A stretch of DNA of 64,000 nucleotides from assembly GCA_004102785.1 (NCBI GenBank), contig SCEJ01000002.1, positions 1 to 64,000 of the forward strand, given 5' to 3'. Within the stretch, counting starts at the first letter, position 1; each line of letters opens with the position of its first letter. The notes under the pieces were generated by a model. It did no database searches and was not told the DNA's origin. It was given only the letters and a program-made list of their open reading frames with translations. Below are positions 25,773 through 35,083 of this stretch, in pieces. The translations under genes and the position numbers were made by a program. This DNA comes from Muribaculaceae bacterium Isolate-013 (NCI). Lineage in GTDB: Bacteria > Bacteroidota > Bacteroidia > Bacteroidales > Muribaculaceae.

Positions 25773-27737
25773 ATGGAAATGCGTGAAAAGGGCCTTGATG
25801 CCGAAATGCACATTGATGCCCCCACCCCTGCCCCCACCCCTGCCGCCGACGCCGAGGTGACCCTTGACAACAACACACAGGCCGCCGACGCGTGCGCCGA
25901 AACCTCCGACCCCTCTCTCGACATGGCCGGGGTGGCCGATGCCGCTGCCGAAATGGCCGACGGCGCCGACGCCGAAATGGAGGTTGAAAACGAGGAGGCC
26001 GCCGCCGAAGAGGCTGCAGAGCGCCCCGACCTCCGCACTAAAGAGGAGGTGATGGCCGCCGTGACCGAACTGGCCGCCCGCGATGCCGCCGACATCACCC
26101 GTGAAGAGATTGCAAGGATGAAACAGCGCTTTTACGCTATCCGTAAAACCGAACTCGATGCCGAACTGGAGGCATACATAGCGGAAGGAAATCCCGCCGA
26201 AGAGTTCAAACCCGCTCTCGACCCCGCCGAAGAGGAGTTCAAGACACTCCTTAATAATATAAAAGAGAAGAAAGCCGTGCTTGCCGCCAAAGAGGATGCC
26301 GAGCGCCAGGCTAATCTCGAGCGCAAACGCGCCCTCATCGCCGAACTGCGCACCATATCGGAGGATACCGACAACGTAAACCGCGCCTTCCCCCGCGTGA
26401 AGGAAATCCAGGCCGAATTCAAGGCCACCGGCGAGGTGCCCCCCACCGAAGCCACCGAGATATGGAAAGAGTATAAAGCCGTGGAAGAGCAGTTCTACGA
26501 CCAGCTCAAAGTCAACAAGGACCTCCGCGACTACGATTTCCGCAAAAACCTCGAGCTGAAGACCCTCCTCTGCGAAGAAGCCGCCAAGCTCGCCGACGAG
26601 AACGACATAGTGCTCGCATTCAAACGCCTGCAGAACCTCCACGACGAATGGCGCGAGGTTGGCCCCGTGGCTAAGGAGGTGCGCGAGGAAATCTGGGCCC
26701 GCTTCAAGGAAGCCTCGGCCGTGATAAACAAAAAATACCAGGCATTCTTCGAGGAGCGCAAGGCCCGCGAAGCCGAGAACGAGCGCGCCAAGACCGAGAT
26801 ATGCGAGCGCGTAGAAGCACTTGACTTCTCGGGGATAACCACCTACACCGCATGGGACGAGATGACCGCCACCATACTTCAGGCGCAGGCCGACTGGAAA
26901 AAACTCGGATTCGCCTCGCGTAAGGCCAACAACGCCCTCTTTGCCCGTTTCCGCGCCGTGTGCGACAAATTCTTCACCCTCAAGGCCGAGCACTACCGCG
27001 CCATGAAGGATGAACTGGCCGGGAACCTCGAGAAGAAAATCGCTCTCTGCGAGAAAGCCGAAGCCCTGAGCACCTCCACCGACTGGCGCAAGACCGCCGA
27101 CGCCCTCGTGGCGCTCCAGAAAGAGTGGAAAACAATCGGAGCCGTGGCCAAGAAGCACTCCGACAACGTGTGGCGCCGCTTCCAGAAAGCATGCGACACC
27201 TTCTTTGAGAACCGCAAGAAAAACTACAACGAAGGACGCGCCGGCGAGCAGGCCAACCTCCAGGCAAAAAAACAGGTTATCGAAGAACTGAAAGCAATAT
27301 CGCTCGACACCCCCCGCGCCGAGGCCATGCCCAAAGTGAAGGCTCTCCAGGCCAAATGGCAGGAAATCGGCCACGTGCCCTTCCGCGAGAAAGACACAGT
27401 CTACAACGAATACCGCGCCGTGTGCGACAACCTCTACAACAACCTCGGCGGACGCCCCGGCGACCGCGCACGCTCACGTTTCGAGGATGTGATAAAGGAG
27501 ATCGGCTCCGACCAGCAGCAGCTCTACCGCGAGCGCGAGCGCATCCTGCGCCAGTGCGACATCAAGCGCAACGAGCTCAAGACCTATGAGAACAACCTCG
27601 GCTTCCTCTCGTCGAAATCGAAGTCGGGCGACTCTATGGTGCGAGAGATGGAACGCCGCATACAGCGCATAAAAGACGACCTTGCCGCCACCGAAGCAAA
27701 AGTAAAGCTCATCGATGACAAAATCGCCGGAAAATAA
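25773..27737 (+). CDS. DUF349 repeat protein
   Basis: The 654-residue protein is very rich in Glu, Lys and Ala. After an acidic, Pro/Ala-rich N terminus of ~90 residues it consists of repeated helical DUF349 units of ~75 residues (each with a W-x-x-[IL]-G pattern, for example LQKEWKTIGAV and LQAKWQEIGHV), ending in a coiled coil. Members are cytoplasmic and predicted to form long helical rods; their role is unknown in Bacteroidetes. It appears to be monocistronic, with its own -7 box and a GC-rich terminator. Confidence 0.88.
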   Translation: MEMREKGLDAEMHIDAPTPAPTPAADAEVTLDNNTQAADACAETSDPSLDMAGVADAAAEMADGADAEMEVENEEAAAEEAAERPDLRTKEEVMAAVTELAARDAADITREEIARMKQRFYAIRKTELDAELEAYIAEGNPAEEFKPALDPAEEEFKTLLNNIKEKKAVLAAKEDAERQANLERKRALIAELRTISEDTDNVNRAFPRVKEIQAEFKATGEVPPTEATEIWKEYKAVEEQFYDQLKVNKDLRDYDFRKNLELKTLLCEEAAKLADENDIVLAFKRLQNLHDEWREVGPVAKEVREEIWARFKEASAVINKKYQAFFEERKAREAENERAKTEICERVEALDFSGITTYTAWDEMTATILQAQADWKKLGFASRKANNALFARFRAVCDKFFTLKAEHYRAMKDELAGNLEKKIALCEKAEALSTSTDWRKTADALVALQKEWKTIGAVAKKHSDNVWRRFQKACDTFFENRKKNYNEGRAGEQANLQAKKQVIEELKAISLDTPRAEAMPKVKALQAKWQEIGHVPFREKDTVYNEYRAVCDNLYNNLGGRPGDRARSRFEDVIKEIGSDQQQLYRERERILRQCDIKRNELKTYENNLGFLSSKSKSGDSMVREMERRIQRIKDDLAATEAKVKLIDDKIAGK

Positions 27738-27748
27738 CCCTACACAAC

Positions 27749-27810
27749 GCCGCGGGCCGGCCGGAACCACGCAACAACGCGTGCTCCCGGCCCCCGCGGC
27801 CTTTCCTTTT
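27749..27810 (+). terminator. terminator of the DUF349 gene
   Basis: A long GC stem (27749-27760 with 27787-27800, CCGCGGGCCGG type) is followed by CTTTCCTTTT. Confidence 0.75.
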
Positions 27811-27862
27811 CAAACCGCCACCCCCCCGGCGAACCCCACGCCCATTATCACCCTTCCACAAA

Positions 27863-28246
27863 ATGATAGCCGACGACATAATGAAATCCCTCGCCGCCGA
27901 CCCCGACGGCCTTCTCACCTACGAATACATCGCCAACCATATCAACGTACTCTCGCCCGACGACATGACCGCCCTGGCCGACAACATGATACAGGTCGAC
28001 CGCAACGGCCAGTTCGTGGTTTCGGCCGCACGCTACCTCTCGGCCACCGACCGGGAACTGTTCGCCGAACCGATAGCCAGGCTCATCGCCGCCGCGATTG
28101 ACAAAGACCGCGAGCGCCGATACCTGGGCGACCTCCTCCAGGCCATTTACGGACCCGACTATGCCGAGCGCGCAGGGGAGCTCTCCGCTGCCGACGACAA
28201 CTTCCGGCGCATATACAAACGCCTCTACTCCAACTCCCCTCTCTGA
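27863..28246 (+). CDS. conserved-looking small protein of unknown function
   Basis: The 127-residue protein is acidic, predicted mostly helical and cytoplasmic, with no signal peptide or membrane segment. I recognise no motif. Its N-terminal half (YIANHINVLSPDDMTALADN) resembles a helical bundle. It lies 12 bases before the cyclophilin gene and is probably cotranslated with it. Codon use matches the neighbours, and the frame is clean, so it is very likely a real gene. Confidence 0.7.
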   Translation: MIADDIMKSLAADPDGLLTYEYIANHINVLSPDDMTALADNMIQVDRNGQFVVSAARYLSATDRELFAEPIARLIAAAIDKDRERRYLGDLLQAIYGPDYAERAGELSAADDNFRRIYKRLYSNSPL

Positions 28247-28258
28247 CCCATCAGCCCG

Positions 28259-29152
28259 ATGAAACGAAAACCGCTTGCCATACTCCTCACCGCCCTGGCA
28301 GCCGCCATACTCACCGCCGGCGCCCTGGCCATAACACGCAAAAAAGCACGTAAACGCAATATGAACACTACCACCGAGCAGACCGCACAGCTCAAACCAG
28401 GCGAAGCCCTCGTGGAAATCAACACCACCGAAGGCCCCGTGACCGTACTCCTCTTCGCCGATACCCCCGCCCACCGCGACAACTTCATAAAACTCGCCGA
28501 AGAGGGCTACTACGACGGCGTACTTTTCCACCGCGTAATCAACCAGTTCATGATACAGACCGGCGACCCCGACTCAAAAGACGCCCCCGCCGGCAAGCAC
28601 CTCGGCTCCGGAGGCCCGGGCTACACACTCCCCGCCGAAATCCACTTCCCCGCCCACATACACAGCCGCGGCGCTCTCGCCGCAGCACGCCAGGGCGACC
28701 AGGTCAACCCCGAGCGCCGCTCGTCAGGCTCACAGTTCTACATCGTCACCGGCAAAACCTTCGCCGACTCGGCTCTCATACAGATGGAGCGCCAGATACA
28801 GATGTTGCGCACACGCGAAATCTTCGACTCACTGGCCCGCGAAAACCGCGACAAAATCATGGAACTGCGCCGCAACCGCGACCAGGACGGCCTATCCTCG
28901 CTTCAGGACGCCCTCATAGCCGAAGCCGGACGCCAGGCAGCGCTCACTCCCGCAGGCTATAACGCCGAACAGCGCCAGACATACGCCACACAGGGAGGCT
29001 CGCCCCACCTCGACGGCCAGTACACCGTGTTCGGCCAGGTAGTCAGCGGAATGGACGTCGTTGACAAAATCGAAAAAACCGAAACCGACCGCAACGACCG
29101 CCCCGTGGCCGACATAAAAATACTCTCTACCCGCGTCATCGCCCGCAAATAA
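28259..29152 (+). CDS. cyclophilin-type peptidyl-prolyl isomerase, membrane-anchored or secreted
   Basis: The 297-residue protein has an N-terminal hydrophobic segment (residues 5-25, after KRK) and then a cyclophilin domain. Catalytic-site motifs are FHRVINQFMIQTGDP (Arg and Phe/Met/Gln of the active site) and GSQFYIVTG. An extra ~75 residues rich in Arg and Gln split the domain between GKTFADS and the final GQVVSGMDVVDKIE motif, as in several Bacteroidetes homologs. It probably helps fold envelope proteins in the periplasm by cis-trans isomerisation of Xaa-Pro bonds. Confidence 0.9.
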   Translation: MKRKPLAILLTALAAAILTAGALAITRKKARKRNMNTTTEQTAQLKPGEALVEINTTEGPVTVLLFADTPAHRDNFIKLAEEGYYDGVLFHRVINQFMIQTGDPDSKDAPAGKHLGSGGPGYTLPAEIHFPAHIHSRGALAAARQGDQVNPERRSSGSQFYIVTGKTFADSALIQMERQIQMLRTREIFDSLARENRDKIMELRRNRDQDGLSSLQDALIAEAGRQAALTPAGYNAEQRQTYATQGGSPHLDGQYTVFGQVVSGMDVVDKIEKTETDRNDRPVADIKILSTRVIARK

Positions 29153-29171
29153 CCCCGCATACTCCATCATA

Positions 29172-29216
29172 CCCCTCCCCGGCAACGCGGCAAAAACCGC
29201 CCATGCCGGGGAGGGG
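29172..29216 (+). terminator. strong hairpin after the cyclophilin gene
   Basis: A perfect 13-bp stem (29172-29184 with 29204-29216) encloses a second small stem GCGG/CCGC. No T run follows, but the position 20 bases after the stop fits a terminator or an mRNA-stabilising hairpin. Confidence 0.6.
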
Positions 29217-29410
29217 ATGTATCAAAATTATGGAAACAGTCTCGCAGTAGGGACACTCCGCGGAGCGTCCGGAGAATCGATTGAATTCCAAATATTTGCA
29301 CGGACGCCCCACGAAGCGCCAATACTGTCTGATGAAATTTGACACCACCCCCTTTGCATAAAAAGTCGCAAAAAAAATCCGAAAAATTTCACCAATTCAA
29401 GAAAAAGCAT

Positions 29411-29418
29411 TACCTTTG
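29411..29418 (+). promoter_or_regulatory. -7 box of tRNA-Ser (CGA)
   Basis: TACCTTTG matches TAnnTTTG. No clear -33 element is seen. The start would be near 29422, 25 bases before the tRNA. Confidence 0.55.
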
Positions 29419-29446
29419 TGCCCGTAAAAGGGCTATAACCCGATAT

Positions 29447-29533
29447 GGAAAGATGCCGGAGTGGTCGATCGGGACGGTCTCGAAAACCGTTGTACCCTTA
29501 CGGGTACCCAGGGTTCGAATCCCTGTCTTTCCG
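29447..29533 (+). tRNA. tRNA-Ser (CGA)
   Basis: An 87-base class II tRNA: acceptor GGAAAGA/TCTTTCC, anticodon loop CTCGAAA (CGA), a long variable arm (TACCC...GGGTA) and T arm GGGTTCGAATCCC. It reads UCG codons. CCA is not encoded. Confidence 0.96.
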
Positions 29534-29534
29534 C

Positions 29535-29568
29535 AAAGCCCCTGCCCCGCCGGGCACAGGGCTTTTTT
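29535..29568 (+). terminator. terminator of tRNA-Ser (CGA)
   Basis: The stem AAAGCCC-TG/CA-GGGCTTT, with a GC-rich loop, ends in T6. Confidence 0.8.
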
Positions 29569-29590
29569 CATAACATATCACACAACATCA

Positions 29591-29675
29591 GGAAAGATGG
29601 CAGAGTGGTCGATTGCGGCGGTCTTGAAAACCGTTGAGGGTCACACCTCCGGGGGTTCGAATCCCTCTCTTTCCG
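29591..29675 (+). tRNA. tRNA-Ser (TGA)
   Basis: An 85-base class II tRNA with acceptor GGAAAGA/TCTTTCC, anticodon loop CTTGAAA (TGA), variable arm GAGGGTCACACCTCC-like and T arm GGGTTCGAATCCC. Its 3' end belongs to a 58-bp sequence repeated downstream. Confidence 0.95.
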
Positions 29676-29834
29676 CAGAAAAAGCAGCCTCAACGAGGTT
29701 GCTTTTTTTGTTGGAAAGGAGGGATGAGAACCCAAGGTTCGTTATCGCGAAGCGCTTTCGGAGCGCAGCGGAGAAAGAATCCCTCTCTTTCCGCAGAAAA
29801 AGCAGCCTCAACGAGGTTGCTTTTTTTGTTGGAA
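29659..29834. repeat. 58-bp perfect direct repeat of a tRNA-Ser 3' end plus terminator
   Basis: Bases 29659-29716 and 29777-29834 are identical. The repeated part holds the last 17 bases of the tRNA-Ser (TGA) gene and its whole terminator. The 60 bases between contain no gene. Duplication of a tRNA 3' end is what site-specific integration leaves behind; a simple segmental duplication is also possible. Confidence 0.85.
29678..29709 (+). terminator. terminator of tRNA-Ser (TGA)
   Basis: Stem AAAAAGCAGCCTC/GAGGTTGCTTTTT with an AAC loop, followed by T7. The same structure recurs at 29796-29827 inside the 58-bp repeat. Confidence 0.85.
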
Positions 29835-29910
29835 TCACATCAATACATATACACAATAAAGCAGTGGAGCACAACGTTATCAATATGGCAGACTATGCCA
29901 TAAACCAATT

Positions 29911-32900
29911 ATGACTATATTCAAGGTTCTACATAGATTTTTCGAGACTTTCGCCGGCAACATGCGCCGCCGCGCACAAACCGCAGCCATACTGCTGCCG
30001 GCGCTGATATGCGCCGCCGCGGCCCATGCCCTCCCCACATCGCACTACGCCACACAGTCGCGCCTGGCGTCAGGCCAATGGGTGAAAATCGCGGTGACCG
30101 ACGACGGCATACACCTCATCTCCGAGCAGACCCTGCGCTCATGCGGCTTCCGCGACTATGAAAAAGTAAAAGTCTACGGCTACGGCGGACGCCGCCTGCC
30201 GGAGATTATGGACGCCTCAACCTACCTCGACGACCTGCCTCAGACCCCCTCGGTATATGTGGCAGGCCGCGGCATCGTGTTCTACGCCCAGGGAGTGCAG
30301 AACGCCGAAACCTCCATCGGGCAATGGATACATCCGGCCATAAATCCCTTCAGCACAGCAGGCTACTACTTTATCAGCGACAGCGGCGAAGAGCCGCGCC
30401 TGGAGCCCGGCACCACAGCCCAGCCTGGAGCGACACCCGAAGCCGACCCGCAGCGTCCGGGCACCGACGATGTGGCACGCGGCTACTGGCACGGCGTATG
30501 GCACAAAAGCGAGCTCACCTCGCCCGGACAATGCGGCCACCTGCTCGTAGGAGAAGATTTCCGTTACACTCCCAAACGCGACTTCAGAATCGACATGCCC
30601 GGCATGATGCCCGACACCGTGGCATACCTCGAAACTTCGTTCGTGGCCAACGGCACCCAGGCTACCACCGTGGCATACTCGGCCAACGGCTCCGAACTCG
30701 AATACCAGGCATCCGACCGCCTTTATGCCAACAACGACGAGCACACCCACGGCACCGAATCACTCTCGCGCCGCGAACTGCGCGACCTCACCAAAGAGCA
30801 GCTCACCATCGGAGTGAACTATACCAACGGCTCCACCGTAAGCCTGGCCAACCTCAACTACATAGCCGTGAACTACCTGCGCGCGCTTGATGCCACCGCC
30901 CTGGCAGGCAAGCCCTTCACCCTTCAGAGCAACCGACGCAAAGCAGCCCTTTCAGGCGCCGGCGCCGAGACCGTGGTGTGGGACGTGACCGACCCCATGG
31001 CCGTGGCCCGCGTCAACGCATCACTCTCGGGGAGCACACTGAGCTGGACCTCCGACTACTACTCCGACCGCACCTACGCAGCATGGACGCCGCAGATGGC
31101 TATGCCCTCACCCACAGTGGCAGGCACGGTGAGCGCGCAGAACCTGCACGCCCTCCCCGTCACCGACATGGTGATAATCACCGCCCCCGACTGGCGCGAC
31201 CAGGCCGAGCGGCTGGCCGAATTCCACCGTCGCCCCGGGCCCGACTCGCTGAGCGTGACGGTGCTCACCCCCGAAGCCATCTACAACGAATTCTCATCAG
31301 GTCAGCCCGACGTGATGGCATTCCGTAAATTCTTCAAAATGATGTACGACCGCGGCACCGAAGCAGGCCACCCGCTGCGCTACGCCGTGATAATGAGCCG
31401 CGTCACCTTCGACAACCGCCGTATCACCCCGCAGATCAAAGCACTCAGCTACCCCACCCTCCCGGCATGGTTCACCGACGCCGGGCTCAGCGACAACTCC
31501 GCCTACACCACCGACGACGTGATGGCATTCCTCGAGGACGGCTCCGGACGCGACAAAGGGCGCGACCGCCTGTCAATCGCCATCGGCCGCCTCCCGGTGA
31601 CCTCCGCCACCAGCGCCCGCGACGCCGTCGACAAAATCATAAACTACTCCACCTCGTCGCCCAAAGGTAACTGGCGCAACCACGTGCTGTTCCTTGCCGA
31701 CGACCAGGACAGCAACATCCACTCGCAGCAGAGCGAGCGCCAGCAGCGCTACATGAAAGCCTCCGACGGCGGTCCCGAGCTCTTCTACAAAAAAGTGTAC
31801 GTTGACCAGTACGACCTCATCTCCAACCAGTGCGTGCAGGGACGCGCCGACTTCTACCGCTACCTCGACGAAGGGGTGATGTGGTGGAGCTACATAGGCC
31901 ACGCCTCCCCCACCGCCCTCACCGCCGAGGGCATCGTGACCTACACCGACCTCAACGGCCTCTACATGCGCCACTGGCCCGTGATATACGCCGCCACATG
32001 CAACTTCCTCCGCTGGGACGCCCCCGACATCTCCGGCGCCGAACTCCTGTTCTTCAACCCCAACGGCGGTGTGTCGGCCGCCATCTCCGCCACACGTCCG
32101 GTGTACATCTCCGACAACGGCTATCTCTCCGACGCCATCGGACGCAACGCATTCGAGCGCGGAGCCGACGGCCGCATACGCACCATCGGCGAAATCTACA
32201 CCGGGGCGAAAAACAACTTCCTGGTAAACGGCGCAGTTGCATCCAACACCAACAAACTGCGCTACGTGCTCCTGGGCGACCCCGCCATGCGCCTGGCCAT
32301 CCCCTCGGCGCGTGTGGTGCTCGACACCGTCAACGACGCTCCTTTCGTAGGGCTTGACGACGACCCCGACGAACCCACCACCCTCATGGCCCGCCAGAAA
32401 GTGACCATCACCGGGCACATCGAAAACCCCGCGGGCGAACTCATGACCGGCTTCAACGGACGCCTCAACTCAACCCTCTACGACGCCGAGACCTCCTACA
32501 CAACCCAAGGGCACGGAGGCGCCGACCCACAGACCTACGACCAGCAGGGGGGACGCCTCTTCATCGGCACCGACTCCGTGGCCGCAGGCAAGTTCACAAT
32601 CAACATCACAATGCCCGCCGAAGTTGCCGACAACTACCGTGCCGCAGCCCTCAACCTCTTCGCCTCGGCCGACGACGGCACCGAAGCCGTGGGTGTCAAC
32701 CGCTCGTTTGTGGTCTACGGCATGGACCCCGACGCCGAGCCCGACGATGTGCCCCCCTCCATCGACGCCTTCTATCTCAACCACCCCACATTCCGCGACG
32801 GCAACACCGTAAACCCCTCGCCGATGCTAATCGCAACCGTAACCGACGACCGCGCCATCAACCTCTCCACAGCCGGAATCGGCCACCAGATGCTCCTGAC

Positions 32901-33417
32901 CCTCGACGAGGGCGCCACACAGTACACCGACGTGGCTCTCTACTATACCCCCCTTTCCGACGGAACACCGGGCGGCACAATAGCCTATCCCCTCGAAAAC
33001 CTCACCGAGGGGGAACACACCCTGCGCCTGCGCGTGTGGGACACCGGGCCAAACTCGGCCGAGGCCACCCTCTCCTTCCGTGTGGCCAAAGAGGTTGCTC
33101 CGGTAATCTACGATGTCTACACCGACACCAACCCCGCCTCAGTGCAGGCCAACTTCTATGTGTCGCACGACCGTCCGGACCGTCAGCTCAACGTCACCAT
33201 CGAGGTGTTCGACCTTATGGGGCGGCGAGTGTGGGAGGGGAGCCAGACGGCCCGCAGCGACATGTTCTCATCCGTGCCTCTGGTGTGGAACCTCACCGAC
33301 GGAGCCGGACGCCGTGTGCAGCGCGGCATATATCTCTACCGTGCCACCGTTTCCGACGACACATCAGGCGACAAGACGGCCACCGCCACACGCAAACTGG
33401 CAGTCACAGCCGAATAA
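29911..33417 (+). CDS. porU: type IX secretion sortase PorU
   Basis: The 1168-residue protein is a gingipain-like (C25) cysteine protease of the PorU type. The catalytic dyad is His664 in SYIGHASP and Cys697 in AATCNF, in the usual order and spacing. A signal peptide starts at Met18 (RRRAQTAAILLPALICAAAAHA follows), so the true start may be 29962. The C terminus has an Ig-like, FlgD-type fold (GRRVQRGIYLYRATV). PorU sits at the cell surface with PorV, removes the sorting tail from cargo and attaches anionic LPS. It opens a tightly packed run ending with recO. No TAnnTTTG box was found directly upstream. Confidence 0.93.
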   Translation: MTIFKVLHRFFETFAGNMRRRAQTAAILLPALICAAAAHALPTSHYATQSRLASGQWVKIAVTDDGIHLISEQTLRSCGFRDYEKVKVYGYGGRRLPEIMDASTYLDDLPQTPSVYVAGRGIVFYAQGVQNAETSIGQWIHPAINPFSTAGYYFISDSGEEPRLEPGTTAQPGATPEADPQRPGTDDVARGYWHGVWHKSELTSPGQCGHLLVGEDFRYTPKRDFRIDMPGMMPDTVAYLETSFVANGTQATTVAYSANGSELEYQASDRLYANNDEHTHGTESLSRRELRDLTKEQLTIGVNYTNGSTVSLANLNYIAVNYLRALDATALAGKPFTLQSNRRKAALSGAGAETVVWDVTDPMAVARVNASLSGSTLSWTSDYYSDRTYAAWTPQMAMPSPTVAGTVSAQNLHALPVTDMVIITAPDWRDQAERLAEFHRRPGPDSLSVTVLTPEAIYNEFSSGQPDVMAFRKFFKMMYDRGTEAGHPLRYAVIMSRVTFDNRRITPQIKALSYPTLPAWFTDAGLSDNSAYTTDDVMAFLEDGSGRDKGRDRLSIAIGRLPVTSATSARDAVDKIINYSTSSPKGNWRNHVLFLADDQDSNIHSQQSERQQRYMKASDGGPELFYKKVYVDQYDLISNQCVQGRADFYRYLDEGVMWWSYIGHASPTALTAEGIVTYTDLNGLYMRHWPVIYAATCNFLRWDAPDISGAELLFFNPNGGVSAAISATRPVYISDNGYLSDAIGRNAFERGADGRIRTIGEIYTGAKNNFLVNGAVASNTNKLRYVLLGDPAMRLAIPSARVVLDTVNDAPFVGLDDDPDEPTTLMARQKVTITGHIENPAGELMTGFNGRLNSTLYDAETSYTTQGHGGADPQTYDQQGGRLFIGTDSVAAGKFTINITMPAEVADNYRAAALNLFASADDGTEAVGVNRSFVVYGMDPDAEPDDVPPSIDAFYLNHPTFRDGNTVNPSPMLIATVTDDRAINLSTAGIGHQMLLTLDEGATQYTDVALYYTPLSDGTPGGTIAYPLENLTEGEHTLRLRVWDTGPNSAEATLSFRVAKEVAPVIYDVYTDTNPASVQANFYVSHDRPDRQLNVTIEVFDLMGRRVWEGSQTARSDMFSSVPLVWNLTDGAGRRVQRGIYLYRATVSDDTSGDKTATATRKLAVTAE

Positions 33418-33442
33418 ACACCTAAATCCATCACGCAGCACC

Positions 33443-35083
33443 ATGCCATCGCCAGAAGCGAAAAACAAGCATACCACCACGGCCATCCAGGCGTATCTGC
33501 GCCGGGGTGGCTGCCTGCTTATGCTGGCCGTCGCCGTGGCTGCTCCACTGGCAGGGGTACAGTTCGGCGCCCTTGACCCCTGCGACGAAAGCTACCAGGC
33601 GCTGTGCGTCGGCTCCTACTCATGCCAGCCCTCAGCCCCGGCCATATTCGCCGCAGGGCATCTGTGGCAATGGTTGTTCGGACACGACGCACTGACCCTC
33701 CGCTACTTAGGCGTGATATGCGTGCTGGCGGCGATAGCCATCGGCGCGCTGTGGTATTACCGCCGCCGAGGCAACGCCCTGGAGGCCTGCGCCCTCATGG
33801 CCGCGGCATCGCTCACGGCCACCCCCGCAATATTCCGCATCTACAACTGGGATACAGGCGCATACCCCGTCGAAGCGCTCTCGCTCGTGGCCGCACTATC
33901 GCTGTGGCTCAGACCCCGCATGTGGAAAACAGCCCTGCTCGGCGCACTCTGCGCCCTGGCATTCCTGAGCCGCGTGCAACTTGCCATATACCTCCCGCTG
34001 GCGCTATGGCTGGCGGCTGCCGCTCTTCCGCGCCGCCGAAGAGCGGCAGCCGCACTCACTCTCGGAGCTTTCACCGCCGTGTGGGCCGCGGGCGCCCTGG
34101 TGATTTTCGGCAGCCCCCTCGGCCATGCCGAGGCTATCATCTCCGGCAACTTCATCAGCGGCCACACCCTTGACAACTGGCGCTACTTACTGCGCCGCGC
34201 CCGGCTCGACACCATCGACCTCCCCCTCGCCTGGCTGCCGCTGGGAGCGGCTGCCGCCGCTGCCGCGGTGTTCCACCGCTACCGCTCCCCCCGGCCCTGG
34301 CTCCGGCCGGCTCTGGCTGCACTGCTTTGCGGGTGGATATTCCTGGCCGCGGCCATCACCGTCACCTTCTACGACGGCATCATCTTCGCCGCCGACCTCC
34401 CCCTGTTCATCATCGTGGCGATCCTGCCGGCCGCCATGCACTGCCGGCCGATGCCGGCAGCGGCGATATGGATATGTGTTATTTCCGTAGCCCTCACGGC
34501 TTTCGGCTCCGACGCCATAGCCGAACGCTACTTCTCATCCTACGCCCTGGCTCCCCTTGTGGCTGTGGTGCTTCCCGCGCTCCGACGCGGCGGCCGCAGG
34601 CTGCTTTGGACCCTGATAGCGTTTGCGGCGACGGCCGGCGCCTGCACCTCGGCCATGCGCCATATTGCGCTGGCACGCGTCTACACACACGCCATGGACC
34701 GGTTCCCCCTCCAGCGCGGCCTGCTCGGAAGCCGGCGCGACCTCATGAGCTGGAGCGCCATGCAGGCTGAAACAGATATGCGTGCCGGAAAACGCATAAA
34801 ATTCGTATGCCGCCCCTACGGGCTGCTGCTCAGCTACGGCAAAGAGTCATATGACTGGGCTGAATTACAGAACTTTCACTTTAAAGACGGGGATGCCACG
34901 CCGGAATACGACAATGCCGGCGCCCCCCTCTACGATGCATATATATTCACACTGGCCACACCTGAGAACATGCCACTGACCATGCGGCAATTCTCAGAGG
35001 CCGGATACACCCTCGCCCCCCAAAGCGAGGCATCGCTCAACGGCGAATATTTCATTCTGGAATCACATGAAGCCAACAACTGA
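33443..35083 (+). CDS. polytopic membrane protein, paralog 1 of 4 (possible GT-C glycosyltransferase)
   Basis: The 546-residue protein has about eleven membrane segments and a soluble C-terminal part of ~110 residues. The first outer loop carries CDESYQALCV (Asp48, Glu49), an acidic pair in the place where GT-C glycosyltransferases (ArnT, PMT) have their catalytic acid. Other family marks are YNWDTGAYP, FGSDAIAERY and DRFPLQRGLLG. The frame is open upstream into porU, but the ATG at 33443 gives the proper N terminus. It shares motifs in order with the next three genes. I do not recognise a named family, and the sugar-transfer role is inferred from topology and motif position. Confidence 0.8.
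   Translation: MPSPEAKNKHTTTAIQAYLRRGGCLLMLAVAVAAPLAGVQFGALDPCDESYQALCVGSYSCQPSAPAIFAAGHLWQWLFGHDALTLRYLGVICVLAAIAIGALWYYRRRGNALEACALMAAASLTATPAIFRIYNWDTGAYPVEALSLVAALSLWLRPRMWKTALLGALCALAFLSRVQLAIYLPLALWLAAAALPRRRRAAAALTLGAFTAVWAAGALVIFGSPLGHAEAIISGNFISGHTLDNWRYLLRRARLDTIDLPLAWLPLGAAAAAAAVFHRYRSPRPWLRPALAALLCGWIFLAAAITVTFYDGIIFAADLPLFIIVAILPAAMHCRPMPAAAIWICVISVALTAFGSDAIAERYFSSYALAPLVAVVLPALRRGGRRLLWTLIAFAATAGACTSAMRHIALARVYTHAMDRFPLQRGLLGSRRDLMSWSAMQAETDMRAGKRIKFVCRPYGLLLSYGKESYDWAELQNFHFKDGDATPEYDNAGAPLYDAYIFTLATPENMPLTMRQFSEAGYTLAPQSEASLNGEYFILESHEANN

Noticed and set aside
33113-33442. Upstream extension of paralog 1 into porU
   Set aside because: The extension is out of frame over the porU C terminus and is Ser/Thr/Pro/Cys-rich; the ATG at 33443 gives the same N-terminal plan as the other paralogs.
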